Origin: Owenia fusiformis
Lineage: Eukaryota > Annelida > Polychaeta > Sabellida > Oweniidae
Direction: 5' to 3'
DNA length: 64,000 nucleotides
NCBI GenBank assembly: GCA_903813345.2
Contig: CAIIXF020000004.1
Span: 11,802,196 to 11,866,195, forward strand
Shown: positions 37,132 to 52,100 of the stretch, piece after piece
Position numbering within the stretch: the stretch's first letter is position 1
Layout of the letters: each line of letters begins with the position of its first letter
Position numbers and translations under genes: made by a program
The notes under the pieces: model-generated
Seen by the model: the letters and a program-made list of their open reading frames with translations, nothing else
Databases searched by the model: none
What the model was told of the DNA's origin: nothing

Positions 37132-40100
37132 TTAGGTCCATCGAGGAATGTTTTCATATTCTCTGGAGTAGACACCGCGTCTACGCCTGTCTACCCTTTT
37201 GTTCTCAATCCAGGTATCATTTTGCTGGTTATAATGCATATTTAATAGTTCTTCCACTGAGGTCAGAGCTCCCTCAATCCAATGTTGATGTGTACTATAG
37301 CAGCTTCCAACGATGTGTACGTTTTCGTCCTCAATGGGTTTGATCATTTGTTTAGAAATGTTTTCCCAGTCAGCACCACCCTTCCAGGAATAGAATGCTG
37401 ACCCTCGGGGTCCACCTTGTTTCCAATAATGCATTACACCTGTGTACGGTTTTGCTAGGTCTTCAGGTCGTAATTGGTGTACCTCTGCAATCTGGTTATG
37501 GGCCTCTGCTAAAATCGTCTCTGATATGTTGTACTCGCTAGCAAGCATGTTAGTTGCTAGCGGTGTGGCTAACAGATGACTATCTAACAACGAGTCATCC
37601 CAGAATGAAGCATGCGGATAAGGTGAGTACACTAGCATCATTGATTTACTGTTAACGTCTTTTGATGTATAGGAGGTGGGTTTCCCCTTGCCCTTGTAAA
37701 TCATCTGTCTGACAGGAAGCGTAGAGACAGCCCTCCCTGTTGTGAATCCTAGTTTCTCCCACCATGGCTCCTCATAGCCAAGATACATTTTTAATGCATC
37801 TTGTCCATAGACAGCATTAAGCCGAGAGTCAATAAATTTCTGATTTTTGAGAGGTTGCCAGTCGATTTCCATGAGAGCATCTCTATGTAGAGCTAGGATT
37901 ACACGTTTAGCACAAATGGTAGCTTGTTCCTGAAAGAAATATGTTTGTTTTTTACTCCATGGGTTTGCAAGCATACAGCTAATGATGGAAAGATAAATAA
38001 TATGTTTGAAGAGCGATCAACATTTCAACCAATGATTTTCAACGTTTAAGGTGGAAGGTTTCTCAAGACACTGTAGAGGATTGGTTTCTGGCATTGTATT
38101 CGTCTGCTAAATGATATGTTATTTGACGGCATAAACTTTGCGGTTCCTAATTTATTGCTTTGTTATATCATCCATAGTTTGCATTTGATGAAGGATCTGC
38201 CTTGTTCAATAATTCCTTTGTTTCTTTTTATTCAATATTTCAACGTGAATATTATAATCCGTGTTTCTTTTGCTATACAGTACAACAAAGATACAAATAT
38301 GCACAGAAAATCAACTCACCTTGGTGTCCGATGTGATATAGTTGCTGGTTGTTGTTTTTTGGAATGTTAACAGCTCATTCTCCCCTTGCTTTTCTATGCG
38401 TATCAACTTATGGTTCATGTGCACCTTATGCCTGGAAAGTTAATATCATTCAATCAAAGTAAGATTATTCTCTAAACAATGACCAATACTTAAGCTTAAA
38501 AAGTTTAATTGATTCAATATATTTGTAGAAAATAGTTCTAAGGTTCCGAAATTACGAATTCATCTATGCTCGTTATGTGGCAGCAACAACTGGTCCCTGG
38601 ATGGATTAAAAAGCCAAATGGCTCTAACCCATGGTATTGGAGACCACCCTTGCATTGAACCGGTAATATATTCCTAGAATATAAATTACTTCATATACTC
38701 ATTCTGAATATTAAAGGGAGACTGCCCTTCCTCCAAAGTAAGAATTGAACAAGTAGATGTAACTATAAACGTTGTATAAATGCAATTTGAAAATGTTTGA
38801 ATTATTTTAAACTTAACTATCCTCATAGCATTGTAATATAATGAAAAATATAAAGTCAGTACATTATCATTCGTCAGTATCAAGTGGTGAAGGTAACGAC
38901 TGTACCCTTCGCATCTAAGATGGCGGACGGCAAGTGTCGATTCCGATATTTTTAGCTTTCATCGAATTAAACTACCTTATAGTTGACGTTTATGCTTCTT
39001 TGATATTTGAACTACATTTTTGCATATTTGAACATCACATTTTTGTCTCAGTCTCATGGGAAATAAAAGTCTTCCCATCCAAGAGTAAGTTGGCTGTTCA
39101 TGCTCGGGGTCATCTCAACGATAGCCCCTTTGATTGTGACATCTGCAAGAGCAAGTTTACAACTAGGTTTACACTTAAGAAACACATTCAGCGTAAAAAG
39201 TGTGCTGCGGTTCTCAGAGCATATCCCTTTAGTTTTGAATATGAGAAATGTGACTGTAAATTCAAAAGGAAATCGGAACTTACATATCACAGGGGGAGGG
39301 GGGGGGGCAGCAGGGAAAACCGTCAAATGTCCCGATTGTGAAGGAGTTTTCAACCGTGGGGAGAGCCTACGAGAACCTATTTAAAGGAATGCAAACCCTA
39401 AGCTAATTTCTGTGCATGACCCAAGAGTATTAAATCCAGGGCATTCACTGACATATGATGTATTTATATTTATCCCACCCTTAATGCTTTATATGGTTGT
39501 ATAAAATCAACACTCATCGGAAAAAACTCTTGTGAACCTTATATACAACTCCTGGATAGCGTACATGTATACAACTCCTGGTCCCAAATGGTAGTTCTAT
39601 TATTGAATCATGGCGTGTTATTGAACAACTAATATGTATCCCGGCTATGGCATTAATGGTTGAGAAATAGGGATCGAAACCAGCCATAGTTTTCTCCTGA
39701 TGACCATTGTGAATTATTGTGTTTTATGGATTATGGCGACGGCTTTTGTGAATGGATGTTGACCCTTTGAAACGCCAATGGACTTGGAGACTGGATTTTA
39801 TCTATCCCATATCATTTGAGACTGAATGCTCTATCTTGTATGAGTACTTGTAGCTACAACAATTTTTGAGGTTATGAGTATTGGCTATCAATTGGCTATC
39901 AATTTCTAATTTTTTCTTCAACATGTCCTTTCCCATTATATTTGTAATGTTTCTTTTTACCCAAGCTGACCATGGACCATTGACCGTGAGTCTAGTTGTG
40001 TCTTCCCCATTTTTAAAGGCAGAATCAGTAAGTCAGATCTATACGGAATGACAAAATTGCAAGCAAACGTGTACGGTCGACCTACCGATATTGCTTATAA

Positions 40101-43100
40101 TCTCAAATATAATATCTCCTAAAAGATCCATATACGAAGTGTCGTCGATTCGTAAAGTTGTTTAATATTCAAAGTGCAAAAATGAGGAAAAAGTATATAC
40201 TTTGGGGATTTAAAAAAAAATGTAAAGAAAGGTGCACTTTGAACAGAATCTTAAGAGGTTCTGGACAAATCATTTGATTCTGGACTTGTCATATTTTTTT
40301 TTCTACGAAATCACATCCAAGGGTTGAATTTTTATTAGCTATTTAGAGAGTGAGTCCTGCCTAGTATTAATTTCAATAAAAAAAAGTTAAAATAGAACCC
40401 TATTTGAGAGTCAATCTAATACTTACATTACATTGATAAATTAAGGCAAATCCTGAAATATTTTTGATTGCATTTTTTATGAAATATTATCAAAGTATTT
40501 AGATGAAACGGTTTTATTTAAATACAAATCATAACATGAAGATATTTTTCATGTAACAATTTTTAATGAAGTTCAATTAAGGGGTCAAGATAAAACGAGG
40601 TAATTTAGGTGAAAACCCTTACATGATGATGTGTTTTCATAACTTCTTTCATAAAATTCCATCAAGGGGTGAAGATAAAATGATCGAATTTAAGTGATTT
40701 ATGGATCACGAGAATATGTTTTCTTGGATATTTTCTATGAAATCCCATCCAATGGTCAAGGTAAAAGTTTGATTTTGATTTGGTATATTTGGTCACGTGT
40801 TCGAAAGATCCATATAAGGCCCATAGAACCATATAGGAACGTCATTTTGAATGTCACGTGATAGATCCATATATGGGTTTTGGAACCATTTCGGGAAAGA
40901 TGAGGGAAGTCCCTGACACCTGTTTCACGATTTTATCCGAACGTTGTTCGGATCATTTCGGTTTTTATGCACTTCATTATTGTACCGAAGTTTGCCGATT
41001 TGATTCGTCGTATTTCGGAATCCTGGTGACAATTTTATACTCCACTTGGAGTATTTTTGATCTACTTCTTATGACGAAAATTCCCGAACCTTGTTCGGAT
41101 TAATCCGGATTTTCTGACCTACTTTATCTTCCGAGATTTCACGAGTTAACATTCGTCTCATTTCGGAATCCTGGTGACAATTTTATACTCAATTGGAGTA
41201 TTTTTGATCTACTTCTTATGACGAATATTCCCGAACCTTGTTCGAATTAATCCGGATTTTCTGACCTACTTTATCTACCGAGATTTAACGAGTTAGCATT
41301 CGTCTCACTTCGGAATCCTGGTGACAATTTTATACTCCATTGGAGTATTTTTGATCTACTTTTTCTGGATTTTGCTCTACTTATTATAGTTTGACAACAA
41401 GCAAATCAAAAAATTCGACATGAATGGGTCTCGATCGACTAACCTACAGCGTGGAAGCTAGGCACGTAGCCCATGAGACCAAAGTGCTACCGATATGAAA
41501 GAACAAAAGTATTATATATATATATCGATCGTCAATTCAAAATGATCTTCACTTTTGAATCCACGTAAATACAACTCGTCAGTTGTATCCAGAATAGGTG
41601 AACGCCTATGGCGCTAGTGAATAACCAAGCCCAAGGTCAGTGGTTCGTATCCCTTCGTGATATACTATTTTTGTTTTATTAAGTACGACAGAAAGGAGCA
41701 AGGTGTAGGTTGAAAACAAGACGTTAGTTTGTTTCAAAACAGTTTGGAAACATTAACCTCTGATTATCAAAAGGTTTTCCACTCCTGAAGGGCCTCTAGA
41801 TCTATAAAATTTATTAGTTTTTTAGATATATGTGATACGTTTTCATACTTAAGCCTGTAGAATCAACTAAATATTACATTTTGGATTTCATTGATATCCT
41901 GTCATAGTCCTAAAATGTTTTTTTTCTGGAACATTATTTTTTCAACACTGATACAAATTTCCCTGAAATATCTACCGTTTCAAAATTCCCGGACATCTTT
42001 GGCCCTTTTGACCTAATTTTAAAATTCCCTGACATTTCCAGCACTTGGAAAATTGAATCAATTTCCCTGACATTTGCAGGTGTATACGAACCCTGGAAAT
42101 ATCCCAATGGCTCGCCCTATGAATCGCTAGCACAGATTGGTTTGATTAGTGTTTCAAAATGGTGGACGAAGTGTTTGATTAGATAATTTACATATTGAGC
42201 TTCTTAAAGGGGCAACCAGGCCTGTACATAGAAAATTCGAAATTTTTTACTTTTTCTGAATTTTTAGGGCACCATTTGGCTTAACATCTTCTTTTATACA
42301 TTTTTTCTCAAAATGTATGGATAAACAATATAATTTCAGCATTGAGCAGTGCAAATTTAGTTCAAAGCTTCTATAAAGGGAGTCCAACTTATAGATTTTG
42401 AAGATCCGACTCGTTTCAAGAAGAATATCGGCAGCTTAAACCACGCCCGGTGATCATACGAAATGGATGGAGTGGGGGGGGGGGGAGTAGGCGATTTCTG
42501 CAAGAAAACTCAACAAAATTGGAAGATTTATTTTTTCAAGATAAAATTTACAACTGAATTGCCAAATGAATAGGCGCAGTGCATGGCAAAATATGTTAGG
42601 TCTTCTAGTATTTTTTGAACTGATACGCTTCTAAGATATGAGATCTATTATAAAAGGCGCATCATCTTCATCAACGTGCAAAAGTCAATGTTTTTGCTAT
42701 AACTCAGGCAACAATGGTCTACACGACCTGTAATAAATAGGTATAAGGGGCGTTATTATTACAACACTGACATTGCTCACTTTTTAAAGTTGTTTCAATG
42801 CGTTATACAAAAAATAACCCCATTCTTACAAAATCACAAAAAGTGAAATATCTATTCTTGTATTGCATTTTCTTTCACTGGACATATTTTAATTTGCATT
42901 GCTATTAGATACATAAGGGTGATACGAAAATTAAACCACGAAAACAGATGTACTTTAAGTTAAAGGGAACTTTCTACCATACCCACCATGCTATCTGACC
43001 CGAACGAGCCACCTTGTGGTGAGACTGGTAACTACCTGCTCGCATCTGCCTTATTACGCAGAGACATAAACGTATACACAAGGAAACGATAGGAGCTAAC

Positions 43101-46100
43101 CTATTTTATCTCTGTATACATTTTAACTTTAATACATCTTTACAAAAAATACAAAATACCTGTATATTGATTTTTTGACCTTGACCGATTCTTCGAATCG
43201 AATTTGTCCATAGGTCTTGAAACGTAAAATGCCTCAATATTTATCTTTGACCTTGGGATGACCTTGTACAAGAGACATTAATGTTGGCCTCGGTACATCT
43301 AATCATAATTCGCCAAGGGCCATAGTATCATCAAACGCCAAATACCTAGACATTGATCGTTTACCTTTGATGAACTTAACTCTGACCTTTGGAGACCAAC
43401 TTACTATAAGGTTAAATCGTGTAGAAGGAGATGTCCCAACAGACAGACAAAATGACAGACAGACCAAACATGCTTTATAATAGGTCCCGACATCTCCTTT
43501 GGCCCTCATACTTGATGGGCCAGTGAGCGTTCTACTAAGGTCAGAGGTCAAAGTCATTCTAGGTTAAAGGCAGAATCAGATATATGGGGTTGACAAAATT
43601 ACAAGCAACATGTACAATTGACGTACCAATCTATTCCTTACAATCTCAAATACAATATCTCACAAGATATTTACGATATGTTACAAATTGATGAGGTTAT
43701 AATAAATCTAGATTAAAAGTGCAAAATTGTTTAAATTCTCCCAAATAATAAGTAACCATTCTTATAGAAAAAATATACATTGTTGTAAACTCTTTAGTTT
43801 TCCTGAAATAAAGTGTGCACTTTTGGGATTTTTAGAAAATAGACATGAAAAGGAATAACATAAGCCAGAAATATTCTAAATTTGAAACAATTTTTGTTAA
43901 ACTGTTTGCTAGATCTGATTGTCTCTTTAAAATGCCAATATCTACTAGTATAGGTTTACGCGTTTTTTAACCTTGGTCTGAGATTCGACCCTTGATGAGG
44001 CATGATTAGGTGACCTGAATCAAGGTCATTCCTATGTAAAATATCAATATCTAGGTATTTGGTGATTTAAAGTCCTTTGGGCTGCTGTGACCCTTGGCAA
44101 CCAATGATTAGGGGAACTGAGTTCAAGGGCAATGTTAATGGGTCAAGTTTGTTTCAAGATCGAATATTAATATCTAAGTATTTGGCGTAGTAACTACCTT
44201 GGGGCTACAATGACCCTTGACGACACATGATTAGGTTACCTGAGGTCAAAGTCAATGTTTATTGGCCAACGTCATTTCAAGGTCATATCTAGGTATCTGG
44301 GGTTTCGCGAGGTTTCAAAAAGTTCATCTCAATTAAAAAATCAGTCAAAGTCACGTTATCAATACAGGTATTTTTTGCATTTTATGGAGACTGTTGCTAT
44401 GTGGGGACCCCTGGTGATCCACTCGAACATGTAGATTTCTAGTATTTGTAAAGATGTATAAAAGTTAAAATGTATACTTACCATGAGCTCCTATCGTTGG
44501 ATTAAAATAAGGAGTATGGTTTTAATCTTAAAATTGGCTAAGTCGTGGTTATGCAACAATAGTATGTTCGAAATACCGCTGTGTAATGCCTGGGTCACAT
44601 TTGCTGCGAGTATTTTGTTCAAAATTGAATACATTTCTGAACACAATACTCAATCGGCCGGGCGCCGTAGCGAAAATCGGAGCAAATGTGACCAAGGCAT
44701 AAAACAATTGAATAATACACAACCGTATCAGTTTCACATTTACCGCGGTCAAAAGCATTTACAAAAATACAGCCAGAGTTGGCAATCATATAAAATGAAA
44801 CCAATCCCGCTGTGATTCATAGAAATAACCAATTTACTGCATTGAGTTCAATGTTATAACCATGTCGATTTACATGAGTGTCCGATTCATTGTAGCACAT
44901 TTAAACCTTGACTGTTCTCCAGAAAGCAATAAGCTGACATATATTATTTTTTTACATTTTAATAAAACTGAAAGATAATAAATGTTTTAATATAAGGTTG
45001 ACGCCCATGTAGTTATAAATGTTTTAAGCGTAAAATCAAAGCAGAACCATATAATTTTTTTTTTAAATTACGCTGGAATTCCAACTGGATACAACTGACG
45101 AGTTGTATTTAACCCTACTATCACACCAAACTAGTTCTCACTACGTTCTCGAAAACGGGCTCCAACTGTTTACAAACGGACTGGACGTACTAAGAACCGT
45201 TTGGGATCTATTTACAAACTTCATCGAACGTACTCGAACGGGTAGGTCCTCTAGAACTTAGACAATGCTCAAAATGTTCTCGTGGCCGTCACGTTCTACA
45301 ATTAGAACGAGTGACAACGTACTAACGACGAACTGAACGTACTACGAACGGAACCGTCGTACTTCAATCCTACTAGGGACGTTTTAACAACGAGTTGAAC
45401 AGTCTGAGGACGTGTTGAGAACGATGTAAACTCATTGCAAACGGGTTTAAACTGATTAAAACGTATTTAACACTGCTTATGAACGAGTTAGCAAAAATAT
45501 AGCTATCACACCAAACAAGTTGCAACGTCGTTCTTCAAAACTGGTTTTAAACTGTGTGCGAACGGAATGAACGTAGCTGCAACTTTCTAAGGTCTATTTA
45601 CGAACTTTATGAACGTTCTCAGACGGGAATGTGATTTTAGAATTTTGAATCGATTCAAAATTCGATTGCGACCATACCGTTCTGTTATCAGGTCATGATG
45701 ACCTTCTAGACTAAGGGACGCGTTCTACAGCGTTGCACACCGACGTGGTGCGACCTGAACGAACTGCGAACAAGATGGACGTATTGAAGACTGTTTAAGA
45801 ACGAAGAAGCTAATTATTTCAGAAATATTTCCCGACCACAGCCAGATTGAGCCCGTTTTACGACGTTTTCGTAGGACTGGCAAGAACGGGTAAGAACGAG
45901 TTTGGTGTGATAGGGGGGTAAGGTGGCCTAAGTGCTGCTTATTTTTATCGTGAAGCCACATAGTAAAATTACGATTTCTCTGCACCCTGGTGTTCAATCA
46001 ACATCATTCGAGTATCTATGTGTTCCTGACACGTTTGGGCATCAGGTTATGACAACGTCTACCCACTGTTTGCACGCAAAAATGACGTAATTCATGACTG

Positions 46101-49100
46101 AAATCGGGAAGACAAAAATATGTGATATTCTTTCAGAATTGTTTATAATGACCATTTACAAAAATGTTCCCGAGACACAAATCCATGTAGGTAAGGTTTG
46201 TTTTAAAGTCGAAAAGCCCCAATAAGACATTACAAACCAAGATTAAAGTGTCTCACATATTCGATCAAAATTTGCCATGCAAACATGTTAGTCTACTTTA
46301 CTGGCCCCCTTGCTGTAATAAGGAACCCAAAACACATTAAAACTTAAACATAAACCAATTAGTCACTTCACTATGAAAGTGAGGGGTGTACGCTGTGTGC
46401 ATTGACTAACACAATATCAGTGGTCATTTACTGTGTCAACTTAGTAACCCTTGCATATCATGCTCACTCAAGTATTGAATAATTTTTTATGATCTAAATG
46501 TTTGTGGTTTATAAAAAAATGTGATATATTTTAGTTAGAAATACATTAATTAATATATTCATTCAAACAGCACTAGAATTCGGGAAGAAAGAGCAATGGT
46601 GACAAAATGCAGACAGAATTTTCCGTAAGGGTTTCAATTATTTCTGAACACAATCATACATGTACTTCATGTGTACTGTTATTTTTAGTGCTGTATTTAT
46701 AGATATAATTTCACGTATTAAAATCATATTTTACAGCAATGACTTCAAATTCGGAACCACACCCATATCACATTTTCTTCAATAACTCCAAACATGTGTA
46801 AACATTGACCATGTGCATATAAATTCAGATTTCACGAGCTCTTTCCTCACTGGCATGTAGCGGCCCTGATATCGATAAATTCTACACGCAATATAACCCG
46901 ATTTTAGATGCTTGGTTAAAACTTTACACGAAAAAGCCTCGATATCCGGGCATTTACTCTTACACTGAACTGAAAATAGCATCGTCTAAACGTGTATGTC
47001 TTGGCTTTCGGGTAAGTTTATCAACATTTATACTCAATTGAAAGAGCAGTCGTGCTTATATCGTGTACCAGTTTGATTGTTTTATATGTGTGTGTATTTA
47101 TAATATGATAGCCTAGTAATACCGTGTCGTTAGAACAAGTGCTAGATATCGAACTGATGACCTGAAATTAGATTATTGGACTGATCGCGCATCTGATATT
47201 AGATGATTAATTTGCATTGAATCTGATATTAACTTGCAACCCAATACCACAGTAAATACAATGACTTTACATTAGAATGATAACACGGCCTCATATTCTA
47301 ATTCATTATACGTCCATTGCAGGCCAAAAATGTTTCAATGTGGATATTGTAATGCACACGATAATACATTCGATTCGTATATATTGATCATACATCAATA
47401 TCCTAGATGCGAGTAGAAATAATCTTGATTTACGTCATTAAAAATTCAAAATTCTGTCAAACTGGTGTCATATTTGGAATCTACATATAAAATTTCATCT
47501 AAAAATGTGGTTTTGAAAATAGTTTATCAACTTTGAAAATTTAATTTTCTTTGACAATGTGATTTCTAGGTCGGGGAGATTCCCCATAGACCCCATGTTG
47601 TAAAACTACAAAAAGCGAAATATCGTTTCTTGTGGGCAGATAATATTTTCTTTTACTGGACATATTTTAATTTGTATAACTATCACATACATAAGGGTAA
47701 TTTCAAAAGTGAACCACTAAAACTGATGCATATTCAAGTTTAAGGGAATTTTGTAATACCCTGCCATGTTATTTCCCCCGAATCAGCCACCTGGTGGCGA
47801 AACTGGTAACTACCTACTCGCATCTGAGTAATTGAACATGGAGATTTTCCTGTACTCTTTTCCCAAACATGTGGAATAGACTAGATGCGAGTAGAAATTA
47901 TCTTGATTTATCCTATGCCAAGTAGGGTTTTAAGTTTAGGGAGATAGGGAGTTTAGGGATAGGGTTTAGGGAGATAAGTTGGTAAGATATATCCCGTATC
48001 CTGATTTTGAGGTTTCCATATCAAGAACCTCCATATCTCCCGTCATATCTCCCGCTTCGGTGCATATCTTCCCGCTTCGGGGCGTATCTTCCCGCTTCCA
48101 AAAAAGTGGAAATGCAATAAAATGACTTTGCATATGAATGATTTGTTTATTTTTTACACCTTGTACTACTGAAAACTCTACTTGGTATAGGATAAAGCAG
48201 TTATGTACGGTCGGTTTGGATATTGGGTTCATCCCTCGTGAGATATGCACATCTACTTCCTGTCCCTACGGTCCCTCAGGTAGATATGCATATCTCACTC
48301 TGGAAAAACCCCATATCCAAAACCTCCCAGTACATAACCCTTATTTATTCCATAGTTAGCATGATATTCATAGGATAACATGTGAAAATAAAAACGGTAT
48401 TTTTGTAATCAGTGGTAAAATATGATATTTTTGACAAATTTTCACTTAACCATAGCATACGGTTTTTTAGCCATGACATACGACGTCGTATGCGATGGTT
48501 TATGGATTTTTGCTACTTCAGACTCAAAACGAGGCTAAGTGTCAACATCGCCGGATCGTTGACACTTAGTTGACACTGAGTTGACACTCATGGTTATTGA
48601 TATCTGCACTCTCTCGCTACGCTCGCTCGTGCAGATATCATATCCATTCGTGGATAAAAATCATATCACTCATAAATCATAGGATATCCTCTATTTATCC
48701 CATGGTTACAAGGATATAGATCGAATATCACGTGAAGATATAATTGATACGTTGATGAAGATATCATATTTTAGCAAACAATTCCCAAATCATCGAATAT
48801 CACTTTTGAAACCATCGAATATCACTTTTGAAACCATCGAATATCACTTTTTGAAAGGTGATATTCGATGGTTTCAAAAGTGATATTCGATGGTTTCAAA
48901 AGTGATATTCGATGGTTTTGAAAAAAATTCAAAAATTCATCAAATCTATCATCAATTTTCGACCTATTGTAATTGAGGAAAAAAATTGAGAAAATTTGGA
49001 GGTATTGGAAATAAAGTCAAGTTACGTTTCCATCAATATTATAAGTTATTTTTAAATAAAAATTCAAACGTAAAGAGGCTTTAACACGTAGTTCAATGGA

Positions 49101-52100
49101 GAAAAAAGGTTGCCAAACTTATGGAGGGGAGTGTACATAGGGGTTATGCACTGTGAGGTTTTTGGATACAGGGAATATCCCGAGGGATATACAATATATC
49201 TTCCCGAGGGACCGAATTTTTTTCAAAAATGAAAAAAAAATCCCAAAATTTTTTTCACATTTTTTCCCAATTTTTTCACATTTTTTGCATAATTTTTTCA
49301 GAATTATCAACATTTTTTCAAAATCTTTTTACACAATTTTTTTTCAAATTTTTATTTTCAAATTTTTTTCCCGAAATTTTTTTTTCAACATTTTTTTTAG
49401 CGGGACATACGATTTATATGTCCCGGAGCTCCGTTGGAGCGGGACATACGAAAAATATTTGCCCGGATATGGAATATATTGCCGGTTGATATGTCCCTGA
49501 AACCTCATAAGGTATGGAATACGGCGTCGTATGCCATGGTTTATGGATTTTTGCTACTTCAGCGCCGTATCGTTTGGAAAAATCGTTTTAAATCACTTAA
49601 TTCCCGACGATTCTGATGATGACTTTAACTATGGAATATAAAGAACATCCTATGATTTACTCGTGATATGATTTTAATCCACTCTCTCGCTACGCTCACT
49701 CGTGCAGATATCATATCCATTCGTGGATAAAAATCATATCACTCATAAATCATAGGATATCCTCTATTTAAGATGTGATATTCGATAGTTTAAAAGTGAT
49801 ATTCGATGGTTTGTAAATTGTTTGCTAAAATATGATATCTTGATCCACATATCAAATATATAATCATGTGATATTCGATCTATATCCTCCTTGCAACCAT
49901 GGGATGAAGCTTTACGTCCCGCTCCAAGCGGGCAGATATAGTATATCTGCCCGCTATGTCATAATCGCCGCTTGCATATTTGTTCATAATTTGTAACGTT
50001 CGCGGAATGACTGTAAACGGCAATGGAGAAAACACAGACAATCAGGGTCTGTTTGATAGTTAAAAAAAGGGAAAGAGCATCCACTTAATCAATAAAAAAT
50101 TCGAGAAAATAAATATGGGAATATTTGAGAGAACATGAAAATCCGCCCACGGCCAAGAAAACAAAACTGGACATGAATATTCTAAAATGTTTCCACGATT
50201 TAACAATGTGAACCAGATGACCAATATTGGTATGGGATAAACATATTATCCTATAGTCGGTTCAGGATATTGGGATTATCCCTTGGCCAATATATAGGGG
50301 TTATGCAATTGGAGGTTTTGGATACAGGGAATATCCCGAGGGATATACTATATATCTTCCCGAGGGACCAAGGGAAGATATATTATATATCCCTCGGGAT
50401 ATTCCCTGTATCCAAAACCTCCAAGTGCATAACTGTTGTATATAGTTTAGCATGATATGTACTTCTTTCTGTAACTGGAATACGATTCTAATATACAAGC
50501 AGCACATACGTATTCCCGGGGAACCATAAATATTTTGTGTAGGGTGTGGACATTTTTCTTTTCATTTCTCTAAAATCAGATTATTCTCATAAAATTCATA
50601 CAAAGTTGGGCCTAAGCCTCTATTTTCGTATTCTGCATGTTAAGATATTTATAATGTAAAACCTAAGAGATAAATTCAATGTCTTCAGTTGAGAATAAGT
50701 ATAAGGTAAATGTGTGAATTCTGCTTGTTGTTGCACTATTTTTATAATAAACAAGGTTCGATACGCAACACTGAATAGACTGCAGTCATAGCTTAGTTGT
50801 AAAGAAAACAAAAGAAGTTGGGACGTGGTCATGCTTGAATACGATTTTGAATATATCGCCGTTTACATTTGTTGAAATCGGCCTGTATTAGTTTCAACAG
50901 GTGATCGGTGTACAAGGGCATATATTTGAGTTATTGGTTTAACGATAAGTATGACCTATGGGTGGGTAATGTTTTACAAATGCATGAAACAAATACTCCA
51001 ATGGCCTTATCTCAATTTTCCTGCATAAACTATTACATTGAAATGATGGTCATTTGCTCTCTAACTTCCGCACCGCATACGTAACTTCGTAACAATTCAA
51101 TAAGCCAAGACAGGACCGCTATAATCGCTACATGCCAGTGTTTCCTATTCGAGTACCTTATACACCCCTGCATGGATTTGAGTTGGATTCGCCTTGTATA
51201 CGTGAGCCGACACACTCGCAAACGCTGATTGGATAAAGATTGCGAGAATCTTTAAACCCGGAAGAATGCAGATTTCATGAAATGATTTACGTTCATGTTA
51301 ACAAGTAAAATACATGTAATCCCCATATAAAACACTGGCCTACGTGGCATGTATTAACATGTTCAAATTGAAATATAGAAAATTTTCAACATAGCATTTG
51401 CTTCCGTGTTCTGTCTGCCTCTCTACCTGCTTAAGAAGGCAATGCATTTTCAAATAAAACCTTAACCAAGTAGATTAGAGTCTCTAGGACACTTTTGTAA
51501 ATAGTTTTCACAAGCAATTTTGTTGTGAATCTCAAATTTTGTCTTCCCGATTTCGGTCATGAATTACGTCAATTTCGCGTGCAAACTTTGTGTAGACCTT
51601 GCTATTCCCGGACGCCCAAACGTGTCAGGAACACATAGATCTTGATTGGACATCAGGTTGCAGAGAAATCGTATTTTTACCGAGTGGCTTCACGAAAAAA
51701 TAAAAAGGCTATACGCCTGTTCAGTGGAGTCAAAAGTGAAGATCATTTTGAATTGACGCTCGGTATAAATATATAATACTTTCGTTCTTTCATATCGGTA
51801 GCACTTTGGCCTCATGGGCTACGTGCCTAGCTTCCACGCTGTAGGTTAGTCGATCGAGACCCATTCATGTCGAATTTTTTGATTTGCTTGTTGTCAAACT
51901 ATAATACAGTGGTTTCAGTAACTTTGTGTACAAGGGGCAGATGAAAAATACAAGAGGCGGCATTCAAAATAACCAATTTTACGCTCCCGACAATGCAAAT
52001 TCTTGTTATTTTAGAGTCCATGGACTGAAAGAAAGATGTCCAAGGTTTGTCAAAGTCATTTCCACGTGTGATGTGACAAGACATGGGCTCCACAAAATAA

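Noticed and set aside
47935-47985. Telomere-like TTTAGGG runs
   Set aside because: Irregular spacing and only a few degenerate units, not a telomeric tract or clear interstitial telomere.
49153-49500. 115-residue Phe-rich ORF
   Set aside because: Arises from a T-rich low-complexity stretch between palindromes.
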